From an uncultured Treponema sp. (GTDB lineage Bacteria; Spirochaetota; Spirochaetia; Treponematales; Treponemataceae), in assembly GCA_946615905.1 (NCBI GenBank), contig CAMOIE010000019.1, forward strand, positions 1 to 60,534: 60,534 nucleotides of DNA, in the 5' to 3' direction. The notes below the pieces were generated by a model, which ran no database searches, was not told the origin of the DNA, and saw only the letters and a list, made by a program, of their open reading frames with translations. A program made the position numbers and the translations under genes. Each line of letters begins with the position of its first letter. The stretch's first letter is position 1. Shown piece by piece: positions 26,557 to 33,432 of the stretch.

Positions 26557-28509
26557 ATGAAGCGCATCTCAAAAAAGTCCGTCCGACAGGCGGTCTATTC
26601 CATTTTTGTGATGACGGCCTTGCTGGCCACCGCTTCCTGCTCCCGCTCCAAGGCAGAACTTTCTTTTACATCCCAACTTGACACAATCGACACATATATA
26701 AGAACAGGCCAGCCAGATGACGCCCTAAAAGTTCTCAAACAGGCAGAGAAAAAAGCCTTTTCCGCCCCTGCAAGGATCGGTATTTACAAGCGGTACATGA
26801 CTTTAGGCGAGACTAAGCGGGCTGAAAAAGTTTTGGTCAAGGGCTTAAAAAATCTTCCCAACGAAAGGACTTTGCTAGCAATTTACAGTCAGTTTTTACT
26901 CCGACAGGGCCGCAATGACGATGCTCTAAAAGAGGCGGAAGGCCTAAGGGGCAGTCAGTATGGCTCTCTTTATTCAGAGGCGAAACTAAAAAAAATCAGC
27001 GAGGGCAGAGATTATTCCTCCGCGGAAGAAAAAAGACTTCTTTTAAACTCTGACCTTGCAACCGTTTACTACGATGCTTTTTCCGGCACAAAAAATAACC
27101 GGTGGCTGATTAATTCCGCAGTGACAAACATGTACGCCGGTGACTATAAAAATGCCGCCAGCTTGCAGGAGCGCAATTTTTCTAGCGACAAGGAAGCCTT
27201 TTTCTGGGCCTTGCTCCAATATGATTCCGGGAATTACGATGTATGCGTAGAAAATCTTGCGAACATAACTGACGAAAAACTGGCATCGAAAGCGGCAGTA
27301 TTAGCCTCAGATGCCTTTCAAATTCTGGACGAAAGCGACCAGGCGGAAGAAGCCAGGGCAAAAGTCCTTGAAAAGGCAAAAAACGACAAATCCCTGAAAG
27401 TCGCCCCGTCAATCAAAGTCAACTCTGCGATTTGGGCACAGGAAAAGGGACAGTACACAAGGGGCTACAAACTTTTGATGGAAGTTCTTAACAGCCAGCC
27501 AGAATATGTTCCCGCTCTTTTGACTTACGGAAAATTCGCCTACATGGATTCTCTTCCTAAAGAAATGACTCCTCTTGAAGCTTCCCTCTGGGAAAGCGAT
27601 TTGAGAACCGATGCCATGCAGGTTTATGATGACAGACCCAAATATTTGGTTTCTGACGCCTTGCAAAAAATGCAACAGGCCATTATGGCTCAGGCCAAGC
27701 GCGGTGAAAGCGGAGACGGCCGCCTTATTGTTGAGCGCCTGAACCTTTATTTGAATACAGAAAAGAATTTGAACGAAAAATCCCGCCAAGCTGCCATTTG
27801 GAAGGTTCTTGAGCAGAACGAAATCGACAAGAACGTCTATCAGCCGCTTTTAGTTCAATACGCAGTACACGAGCTTTTGTTGGCGAGAAAAACTGACGAG
27901 GCCCGCTCTCTTTTTACGAATTATCTTGATTCCCGCTACGATTTGAAGGGGGAAAAGGCAGCCGCATCTCAAAAGGAAAAGACCGAGACGGACATTTTTG
28001 GCGGCCAAATTATAAGGCCCAAACAGGAAGTTCCAGAATACGTTGTAAAATCCGCATTTGGAGACCGGGCAGCCCAGTTTACACACGGACTTTCCGTCTG
28101 GGAATGTGAGTGTGCCGCATATTTTACCCTCCTTGATAAAAATTCCGACGCAGCAAAACGCCTCTACGAATACGTTCTTTTTGAGACGGGTGGAGTTCAC
28201 AATGTGGACTTGGCGGATGCCTCAAAGATGACGGCAATTTCGCCGATGGCGGGCGACTCTTCAGCAATCAACTTGGCGATGATTTATTCTTCAACTGGGG
28301 AAAGAAAAAAAGCACTTGCCCTCTACGGACTGGTCGCCGGGCGCATAAAAGATGGGCATTTAAAGTCTCAGATTCTTTACCGTGAAGCCTTAATTCAAAA
28401 GGCGACCGGTGACTTGCACGGAGCCATTATCTCGCTTGAATATGCAATCACAATCGACCCGCAAAATGCCGAAGCCCGCCTTTTAAAGAGAGAACTCAAA
28501 GGTTTTTAA
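26557..28509 (+). CDS. TPR-repeat lipoprotein
   Basis: 650 residues. A lipoprotein signal ends ATASC near residue 28 after MKRISKKSVRQAVYSIFVMTALL. The body is helical repeats of about 34 residues of the TPR type (DAIRTGQPDDALKVLKQAEKKAF-like near 50, RTLLAIYSQFLLRQGRNDDALKEAEGL, ERKKALALYGLVAGRIKDG, ATGDLHGAIISLEYAITIDPQNAEARLL). It probably scaffolds a periplasmic or outer-membrane complex; the partner is unknown. A strong ribosome site, AGGAGGGAG, precedes it. It ends the alaS-foldase-nusB run. Confidence 0.8.
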   Translation: MKRISKKSVRQAVYSIFVMTALLATASCSRSKAELSFTSQLDTIDTYIRTGQPDDALKVLKQAEKKAFSAPARIGIYKRYMTLGETKRAEKVLVKGLKNLPNERTLLAIYSQFLLRQGRNDDALKEAEGLRGSQYGSLYSEAKLKKISEGRDYSSAEEKRLLLNSDLATVYYDAFSGTKNNRWLINSAVTNMYAGDYKNAASLQERNFSSDKEAFFWALLQYDSGNYDVCVENLANITDEKLASKAAVLASDAFQILDESDQAEEARAKVLEKAKNDKSLKVAPSIKVNSAIWAQEKGQYTRGYKLLMEVLNSQPEYVPALLTYGKFAYMDSLPKEMTPLEASLWESDLRTDAMQVYDDRPKYLVSDALQKMQQAIMAQAKRGESGDGRLIVERLNLYLNTEKNLNEKSRQAAIWKVLEQNEIDKNVYQPLLVQYAVHELLLARKTDEARSLFTNYLDSRYDLKGEKAAASQKEKTETDIFGGQIIRPKQEVPEYVVKSAFGDRAAQFTHGLSVWECECAAYFTLLDKNSDAAKRLYEYVLFETGGVHNVDLADASKMTAISPMAGDSSAINLAMIYSSTGERKKALALYGLVAGRIKDGHLKSQILYREALIQKATGDLHGAIISLEYAITIDPQNAEARLLKRELKGF

Positions 28510-28530
28510 TCGCGCAAGATAGGGAGCGAC

Positions 28531-28705
28531 GGCTTTGCAAAAGCCGGAAAATCGCGACTATGGGAGCAATTTTAGCGAGTCTCGGTCTTGCCCCTGCAAG
28601 ACCGCCAGAGCGACGGTGCGGGCTTTGCAAAAGCCGGAAAATTGCGACTATGGGAGCAATTTTAGCGAGTCTCGGTCTTGCCCCTGCAAGACCGCCAGAG
28701 CGACG
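28531..28705. repeat. Tandem 90-base repeat, two copies
   Basis: Copies at 28531-28615 and 28621-28705 are 85 bases each, differ at one base (C at 28553 against T at 28643), and are joined by GTGCG. Each contains two hairpins: GGCTTT-GCA-AAAGCC and GGTCTTGC-CCCT-GCAAGACC, the latter a perfect eight-base stem with a tetraloop. Confidence 0.9.
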
Positions 28706-28747
28706 ATAAAAATTTGGAAAACGCGCAAGGCAATGGAACCCCGAAAG

Positions 28748-28850
28748 TTGGCGGCAGCTTGTTGCCGCCAATGAGCGTTAGCGAAGGGTGGAACTGCCGA
28801 CCCGCCATGCCTGCCCATCCAAGGACAGGCACGGCGGGATGCGCCCAAAA
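28748..28850 (+). repeat. GC-rich dispersed hairpin element
   Basis: A perfect hairpin TTGGCGGCA (28748-28756) and TGCCGCCAA (28763-28771) is followed by a long hairpin with outer arms CCCGCC (28801-28806) and GGCGGG (28833-28838) and inner arms TGCCTG and CAGGCA. It ends GCGCCCAAAA. This is the best-formed copy of the family in the window. Confidence 0.65.
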
Positions 28851-28901
28851 TCAGTTAAAAAAAATTATTTTATTTTCCACATCTTCTAATATTGACCAAA
28901 A

Positions 28902-28950
28902 ACTCTACCGATAGTATATTTGAAAGCGTCAAAAACACTAGATATAGCGT
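28902..28950. promoter_or_regulatory. NrdR-type boxes before nrdD
   Basis: ACACTAGATATAGCGT at 28935-28950 matches the NrdR consensus ACACWATATATWGTGT at 14 of 16 positions. A weaker site, ACTCTACCGATAGTAT (28902-28917), lies 17 bases before it. Paired boxes are the family norm, usually with a 15-16 base gap. A likely promoter follows at once: TTGACG (28954-28959) with a weak -10 CATACT (28976-28981). The strong box also lies inside a nine-base inverted repeat, CGTCAAAAA (28927-28935) and TTTTTGACG (28951-28959). Confidence 0.65.
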
Positions 28951-29044
28951 TTTTTGACGGTAAAAAAGCTAAAAGCATACTAGACAACGAATTATAAAAA
29001 GAAAGCATACGGACTGAATTTTTGGTCGCGTGCGGGAGTGGGAA

Positions 29045-31261
29045 ATGAAAATTATCAAGCGCAACGGTGTGGAAGTCGACTTTGACTCAAACAAAATCGT
29101 AAAAGCAATTTCCAAGGCAAACCGGGAAGTTCCGGCCGCCGAACAGCTCCCCGACTCAACAATCAACAAAATCGCATCCGACATTGAGCACCAGTGCCGT
29201 CAAGAAAACCACGAGATGAACGTGGAGGCCATTCAGGATTTGGTCGAAAAGGCAATCATGAAGGCCGGCTCTTTTTCCGTCGCAAAACTCTACATCACTT
29301 ACCGCTACCAGCACGCCCTTATGCGCAAGGCCAACTCAACTGACAGCCAGATTCTTTCCCTTCTCGAATGCAACAACGAGGAGGTCAAGCAGGAGAATTC
29401 CAACAAGAATTCTACGGTCGTCTCTGTCCAGCGCGACTACATGGCTGGCGAAGTTTCCAAGGACATCACGAAACGCTTTTTGCTCGATGAGGACATCGTT
29501 AAAGCCCACAATGACGGCTTGATTCACTTTCATGACGCGGACTATTTTGCCCAGCACATGCACAACTGCGACCTCGTTAACCTTGACGACATGCTGCAAA
29601 ACGGAACCGTGATTTCCGGCACAAAAATCGACCGGCCCCACTCTTTCTCCACAGCCTGTAACATCGCGACGCAGATTATCGCCCAGGTCGCTTCCTGCCA
29701 GTACGGAGGACAGTCAATTTCTTTGGCTCATCTTGCCCCCTTTGTCGATGTCTCAAGGCAGAAAATCGCAAAAGAGCTGCACGAGACTGAGGAAGAGACC
29801 GGCGTAAAATTCACACAGGAGCAGTTTGCCGCTATCGTCCGCCGCCGCCTTGCTGATGAAATAAAGCGCGGAGTCCAGACGATTCAGTATCAGGTTGTCA
29901 CCTTGATGACGACAAACGGACAGTCCCCATTTGTCACCGTCTTTATGTATTTGAACGAGGCCAAAAATGATCAGGAAAAGGCCGATTTGGCGCTCGTAAT
30001 CGAGGAAGTTCTCCGTCAGCGTTATCAGGGCGTTAAAAACGAGAAGGGCTACTGGGTCACTCCGGCTTTCCCAAAACTTATTTACGTTCTTGAAGAAGAC
30101 AACATCGAGGAAGGCGGGGCTTACTACGGACTTACCCAGCTGGCCGCAAAATGCACTGCCCGCCGCATGGTTCCCGACTATATCTCAGAGAAAAAAATGC
30201 TGGAGCTTAAAAAGGACGGTCAGGGACGGGGAAACGTTTACCCCTGCATGGGCTGCCGGTCTTTCCTCACTCCGGACAAGACTGCAAACGGCTACAACAA
30301 CGTCGCCCGCGCCTTGAACTGGAAGCCCGGCGAATCAAAATACTACGGCCGCTTTAATCAGGGGGTTGTGACAATCAACTTGGTTGACGTTGCCTGCTCC
30401 TCAAACCGCGACAGGGATTTGTTCTGGAAGATTTTGGACGACCGCCTCGACCTCTGCTACCGCGCCCTTATGGCCCGCCACAACCGCCTTATGGGAACGC
30501 TTTCAGATGTTGCCCCGATTCTCTGGCAGAACGGCGCTCTTGCCCGCCTTGAGAAGGGTGAGAAAATCGACAAGCTGCTTTTCGGCGGATATTCAACGAT
30601 TTCGCTTGGTTACGCAGGTTTGTGCGAGTGTGTCCGCTATATGACCGGAAAATCCCACACGGATCCCTCCGCTACTCCATTTGCGCTGGACATCATGAAA
30701 AAACTCAACGAGCGCACAAGCGAATGGAAGAACAAGACCAACATCGACTTCTCAATCTACGGAACCCCGCTTGAGTCAACGACATACAAATTCGCAAAAT
30801 GCCTTAAAAAACGCTTCGGCGAAATCGAGGGCGTGACCGACAAAAACTACATCACAAACTCTTATCATGTGAACGTCACAGAGCAGATTGACGCATTCTC
30901 AAAACTGACATTCGAGAGCCAGTTCCAGGAGCTGAGTCCGGGAGGAGCTGTCAGCTACGTTGAGGTTCCAAACATGGAGAACAACATTCCGGCGGTGATG
31001 GCACTGCTCAAGCACATTTACAACACGATTCTCTACGCCGAGCTGAACACAAAGTCCGACTGCTGCCAAAAATGCGGCTATACAGGTCAGATTCAAATCG
31101 TCACTGACGGCGAGAACAAGCTGGTCTGGGAATGCCCCAACTGCGGAAACCGCGACCAGTCCACAATGAACGTTGCCCGCCGCACATGCGGTTATATCGG
31201 CACCCAGTACTGGAACCAGGGCCGCACCCAGGAAATCAAGGAAAGGGTCCTTCATTTGTAA
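29045..31261 (+). CDS. nrdD: Anaerobic ribonucleoside-triphosphate reductase
   Basis: 738 residues, the oxygen-sensitive class III enzyme making deoxynucleotides. I start at 29045, where GGGAGTGGGAA precedes the ATG; an in-frame GTG five codons upstream is less likely. An ATP-cone regulatory domain fills about the first 90 residues (KIIKRNGVEVDFDSNKIVKAI). The finger and catalytic segments are present (HNCDLVNLDDML, LNEAKNDQEKADLA, VTINLVDVA). Near the C-terminus a zinc site (CCQKCGYTG and WECPNCG) precedes the glycyl-radical motif RRTCGYIG. It needs the NrdG activase, whose gene follows after a 196-base structured gap. Confidence 0.96.
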   Translation: MKIIKRNGVEVDFDSNKIVKAISKANREVPAAEQLPDSTINKIASDIEHQCRQENHEMNVEAIQDLVEKAIMKAGSFSVAKLYITYRYQHALMRKANSTDSQILSLLECNNEEVKQENSNKNSTVVSVQRDYMAGEVSKDITKRFLLDEDIVKAHNDGLIHFHDADYFAQHMHNCDLVNLDDMLQNGTVISGTKIDRPHSFSTACNIATQIIAQVASCQYGGQSISLAHLAPFVDVSRQKIAKELHETEEETGVKFTQEQFAAIVRRRLADEIKRGVQTIQYQVVTLMTTNGQSPFVTVFMYLNEAKNDQEKADLALVIEEVLRQRYQGVKNEKGYWVTPAFPKLIYVLEEDNIEEGGAYYGLTQLAAKCTARRMVPDYISEKKMLELKKDGQGRGNVYPCMGCRSFLTPDKTANGYNNVARALNWKPGESKYYGRFNQGVVTINLVDVACSSNRDRDLFWKILDDRLDLCYRALMARHNRLMGTLSDVAPILWQNGALARLEKGEKIDKLLFGGYSTISLGYAGLCECVRYMTGKSHTDPSATPFALDIMKKLNERTSEWKNKTNIDFSIYGTPLESTTYKFAKCLKKRFGEIEGVTDKNYITNSYHVNVTEQIDAFSKLTFESQFQELSPGGAVSYVEVPNMENNIPAVMALLKHIYNTILYAELNTKSDCCQKCGYTGQIQIVTDGENKLVWECPNCGNRDQSTMNVARRTCGYIGTQYWNQGRTQEIKERVLHL

Positions 31262-31284
31262 AACGCTGCCGGATGGACGATATG

Positions 31285-31445
31285 ACAGAAAACGAAGTTT
31301 TCTGTGGAACGAATGTGAAGCCACAGGCCGAGCATTCGTTTGGCGTTCCCCGCCTGTCGGCGGGGCGCTGCGTCCGCCACTCCGCTGTCGCTCCGGCCTC
31401 GCCCTGCGAGTCTGCCTGACGGCATGGCTCCCATCGCTAACGCAG
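31285..31445 (-). repeat. GC-rich dispersed hairpin element between nrdD and nrdG
   Basis: Three hairpins in a row: ACAGAAAAC-GAA-GTTTTCTGT (31285-31305), AACGAATG (31308-31315) with CATTCGTT (31333-31340), and the family core CCCCGCC-TGTC-GGCGGGG (31348-31365). It ends with CATCGCTAACGCAG near 31445. Transcribed inside the nrdDG unit, it could set the ratio of reductase to activase. Confidence 0.65.
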
Positions 31446-31457
31446 ACTTGAAAATTT

Positions 31458-31958
31458 ATGAATTACGGAACAATCAAAAAATACGACATCGCTGATGGAC
31501 TTGGAGTCCGGGTCTCACTATTTGTCTCCGGCTGCAGGGTTCACTGCCCGGGCTGCCAGAACCATGTCACCTGGGATTTTGACTACGGTCAGGAATTTAC
31601 GGCGGAAAGCGAAAAAGAAATTCTTGAGGCCTTGTCCGCTCCGCAGATTTCAGGATTCTCGCTTTTGGGAGGAGAACCTTTCGAGCCAGAAAATCAGGAA
31701 GTCCTTGCTCCGCTTTTGGAAAAAATCAAAAAGGCATACCCGCAAAAAGACATCTGGTGCTGGACGGGCTACATCTACGACAGGGATATTCTTCCGCCGG
31801 ACGGCAAAAAACACACGGCCTACACAGACCGTATGCTTGCCTGCATAGACACCCTTGTTGACGGTCCCTTCATCATTGAGGAGAGAGACCTAACCCTCAA
31901 TTTTCGCGGCTCCCGCAACCAGCGCATTTTAAAAATCCACGAGATTCCGCCACGATAA
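31458..31958 (+). CDS. nrdG: Anaerobic ribonucleotide reductase activating protein
   Basis: 166 residues, a radical SAM activase that installs the glycyl radical on NrdD. The cluster-binding cysteines are C26, C30 and C33 in VSGCRVHCPGCQN, followed by NHVTWDFDYG and the SAM-binding GGEPFEPEN. The start MNYGTIKKYDIADG aligns with the family N-terminus. No ribosome site precedes it, only the hairpin element, so its translation may be low or depend on folding. Its last codons (IPPR-stop) are echoed at 33343-33358 beyond the inserted cassettes. Confidence 0.93.
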   Translation: MNYGTIKKYDIADGLGVRVSLFVSGCRVHCPGCQNHVTWDFDYGQEFTAESEKEILEALSAPQISGFSLLGGEPFEPENQEVLAPLLEKIKKAYPQKDIWCWTGYIYDRDILPPDGKKHTAYTDRMLACIDTLVDGPFIIEERDLTLNFRGSRNQRILKIHEIPPR

Positions 31959-31996
31959 GGGAAATGGACAAAAACCAGCCCCCGTGTGGGCGGGGG
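31943..31996. repeat. Copy A: nrdG tail plus terminator
   Basis: The nrdG 3' end, IPPR-stop, runs into a stem CCCCCG-TGTGGG-CGGGGG. It matches copy C (33343-33397) at all but three bases and one inserted A over 55 positions. After the stem the homology breaks, with the toxin promoter starting about 20 bases later. The stem has A-runs upstream and no T-run downstream, so in the plus direction it is not a standard terminator. Confidence 0.8.
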
Positions 31997-32016
31997 AATT
32001 TACACTGCAAATACTA

Positions 32017-32045
32017 TTGACGAATTATGAAGTGCAGTTCATAAT
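32017..32045 (+). promoter_or_regulatory. Promoter and operator of the toxin-antitoxin pair
   Basis: TTGACG (32017-32022), 17 bases, CATAAT (32040-32045), then six bases to the GTG start. A perfect palindrome ATTATGAA-GTGCAG-TTCATAAT (32024-32045) fills the spacer and -10, as expected for autorepression by the antitoxin. Confidence 0.75.
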
Positions 32046-32051
32046 GAAAGC

Positions 32052-32408
32052 GTGTGGGAAATAAAATCAACACCAGAATACAACGAATGGTTTAAGGGAT
32101 TGGACAGCGACTCAAAAATCAACATACGTGCGAAAGTCCTTTTACTGAAAGAAAAGGGACCTAACTTGCCACGTCCGTATGCTGACACATTGAAGGGTAC
32201 AAAAATACCAAACCTTAAAGAACTGAGAATAAAGACATCTTCTCACCTTTACAGAATTTCTTTTATTTTTGATTCTGAACGCAACGGCATACTTCTTACG
32301 GCAGGTGACAAAAAAGGCAAAAATGAGAAAGTTTTCTATAAGAAACTAATAGATGACTCAATGGCGATTCTCAATAAATACCACATTCTTGACGGGGGAA
32401 AAAAATGA
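32052..32408 (+). CDS. HigB/RelE-like toxin of a type II toxin-antitoxin pair
   Basis: 118 residues in the phage Gp49-like (HigB) branch of the RelE superfamily, small ribosome-dependent mRNA nucleases. Visible signs are the opening WEIKSTPEYNEWFKGL, LKEKGPNLPRPYADTLKGTK, KELRIKTSSHLYRISFIFD and the K-rich ending GDKKGKNEKVFYKK. The start is GTG at 32052, six bases after the -10, with no ribosome site. The stop overlaps the antitoxin start by four bases (ATGA). The toxin-first order is that of HigBA. The gene lies in a cassette between duplicated tail copies A and B. Confidence 0.88.
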   Translation: MWEIKSTPEYNEWFKGLDSDSKINIRAKVLLLKEKGPNLPRPYADTLKGTKIPNLKELRIKTSSHLYRISFIFDSERNGILLTAGDKKGKNEKVFYKKLIDDSMAILNKYHILDGGKK

Positions 32409-32704
32409 CACAATTCACGAACGCGCTTGATTCAATGGAAAGCTCTATGACTGCCGAGGAAATTAAACTGTCAAACGAGCTTTACAATAAAGACTCTCTT
32501 TCTCTCCGACTTGCTGAATTGCGCGAGGTTGCGGGCGTTCCTCAAGATAAAATGGCAAATTTCAGCCAAAGCGCGGTCTCAAAACTTGAAAAACGCAAGG
32601 ACATGAAAATTTCAACCCTGATTGACTACATAAAAGATTTGGGAATGAACTTGAAAATCACGGCATCAAACAGCAAAGAGTCTTACGTTCTGCTAAATTG
32701 CTAG
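32405..32704 (+). CDS. HigA-like antitoxin with helix-turn-helix
   Basis: 99 residues. An N-terminal flexible part is followed by an XRE-type helix-turn-helix (LRLAELREVAGVPQDKMANFSQSAVSKLEKRKDMKISTL, about residues 35-73) and a C-terminal strand (MNLKITASN). It should bind the toxin and the palindrome at 32024-32045. A GGGGG ribosome site lies upstream of the ATG at 32405. Confidence 0.88.
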   Translation: MTQFTNALDSMESSMTAEEIKLSNELYNKDSLSLRLAELREVAGVPQDKMANFSQSAVSKLEKRKDMKISTLIDYIKDLGMNLKITASNSKESYVLLNC

Positions 32705-32713
32705 TAAGATAAC

Positions 32714-32776
32714 AAAAAAACAGCCCCCGCGTGGGCGGGGGCTGATGATGAATTACTTCATCTGGGCGGTTTCGAT
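32714..32776 (-). terminator. Copy B: terminator plus tail of the giant surface gene
   Basis: CAGCCCCCGC (32721-32730) and GCGGGGGCTG (32735-32744) form a perfect ten-base stem, followed on the minus strand by seven T, so it ends the DUF2442 transcript. Bases 32721-32776 match 33377-33432 at 51 of 56 positions, including codons for the tail IETAQ. Confidence 0.88.
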
Positions 32777-33028
32777 GCGGTCAGAAAGATTTATTTTTAT
32801 TGAATTATAATACAAATCATCAGGGCAAATATCTTGACCGTTCGGCCATTCAACAGAGAAGCCGTTCGTTTTTACCAGAGAAAAATAATTCTTATTCTTT
32901 AGCTCTTCAAACCACGAACCTAAAATATACGGCTTTACATCAAAAATTCCAACTTCGCCATCATCAAAGGAAATTCTTAATGTATAATTTTCAAGGCTCT
33001 GAACTTCTTTTGCGGTTGGTCTAAGCAT
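32753..33028 (-). CDS. DUF2442 family small protein
   Basis: 91 residues. The DUF2442 pattern is seen in PTAKEVQSLENYTLRISFDDGEVGIFDVKPYI and VKTNGFSVEWPNGQDICPDDLYY. The last residues, IETAQMK, are not part of the domain and copy the end of the giant protein downstream (IETAQKK). AGAGG precedes the ATG. It lies nine bases after a DUF4160 gene; the two families commonly occur together and have been suggested as addiction-type pairs, with no proven activity here. Confidence 0.8.
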   Translation of the reverse strand: MLRPTAKEVQSLENYTLRISFDDGEVGIFDVKPYILGSWFEELKNKNYFSLVKTNGFSVEWPNGQDICPDDLYYNSIKINLSDRIETAQMK

Positions 33029-33037
33029 ATTAACCTC

Positions 33038-33304
33038 TTATTGCAAGGGAATAATTTTAAACGGCTGCTCACCGTTACTCAACAAATTCCAGTTAGCTTC
33101 CAACTCATCTTTGTGCAATACAATCCATGCATCAAGAAGTTTTTGTTTATTACTTGGAAGAGAGCCTTCAAGAATGTTACCTTCAAAATCCATAACGACT
33201 TCATTCTCACCAAAAATGGCATGAAGATGCGGAACATGATGTTTTCCACCATGTTCATTTTGCATTCTGACAACAATCCCATAGAACATGCTTAATGCTG
33301 GCAT
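33038..33304 (-). CDS. DUF4160 family small protein
   Basis: 88 residues from the start at 33304, chosen because GAGGGGG lies nine bases upstream and MPALSMFYGIVVRM is the normal family opening. The conserved HHVPHLHAIFGE segment with closely spaced histidines and GSLPSNKQKLLDAWIVLHKDEL are present. Function is unknown; the histidines could be catalytic or metal-binding. It is expressed with DUF2442 from an extended -10 promoter. Confidence 0.82.
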   Translation of the reverse strand: MPALSMFYGIVVRMQNEHGGKHHVPHLHAIFGENEVVMDFEGNILEGSLPSNKQKLLDAWIVLHKDELEANWNLLSNGEQPFKIIPLQ

Positions 33305-33323
33305 AGATTTTTCCCCCTCACAC

Positions 33324-33329
33324 ACTATA
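33324..33329 (-). promoter_or_regulatory. Extended -10 promoter of the DUF4160-DUF2442 pair
   Basis: On the minus strand TGC-TATAGT forms an extended -10 with no clear -35. The predicted start lies about 13 bases before the ATG, leaving room for the GAGGGGG ribosome site. Confidence 0.5.
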
Positions 33330-33342
33330 GCACAGATTCTGG

Positions 33343-33432
33343 GATTCCGCCACGGTAAGGGGACTGGACAAAAAACCAGCCCCCGTGTGGGCGGGGGCTG
33401 ATGGTGAATTATTTTTTCTGGGCGGTTTCGAT
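33343..33432 (-). terminator. Copy C: nrdG tail, terminator and giant-gene tail
   Basis: It holds in order an nrdG-like ending (ATTCCGCCACGG then TAA, encoding IPPR-stop), the stem CAGCCCCCG (33377-33385) with CGGGGGCTG (33392-33400), and the last codons of the giant gene. On the minus strand the stem is followed by GGTTTTTT, so it terminates the giant gene transcript. It looks like the ancestral junction. Confidence 0.85.

Larger units (their letters stand above)
28510..28860. other. Gene-free GC-rich repeat region
   Basis: No coding frame with family character or a ribosome site is seen here. The region consists of a tandem pair of 90-base units (28531-28705), then a 9-base perfect hairpin and a dispersed element (28748-28850). 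Every part can fold, so it may be transcribed as structured 3' RNA of the TPR gene. Open frames through it on both strands are by-products of the repeat composition. Confidence 0.6.

Noticed and set aside
28531..28705. Possible CRISPR array
   Set aside because: Only two units, each 85 bases and nearly identical, separated by five bases. There are no spacers and no cas genes nearby.
31943..33432. Integron cassette array
   Set aside because: The repeats at the cassette borders are gene tails and a terminator, without the paired core sites of attC, and no integrase gene is visible.
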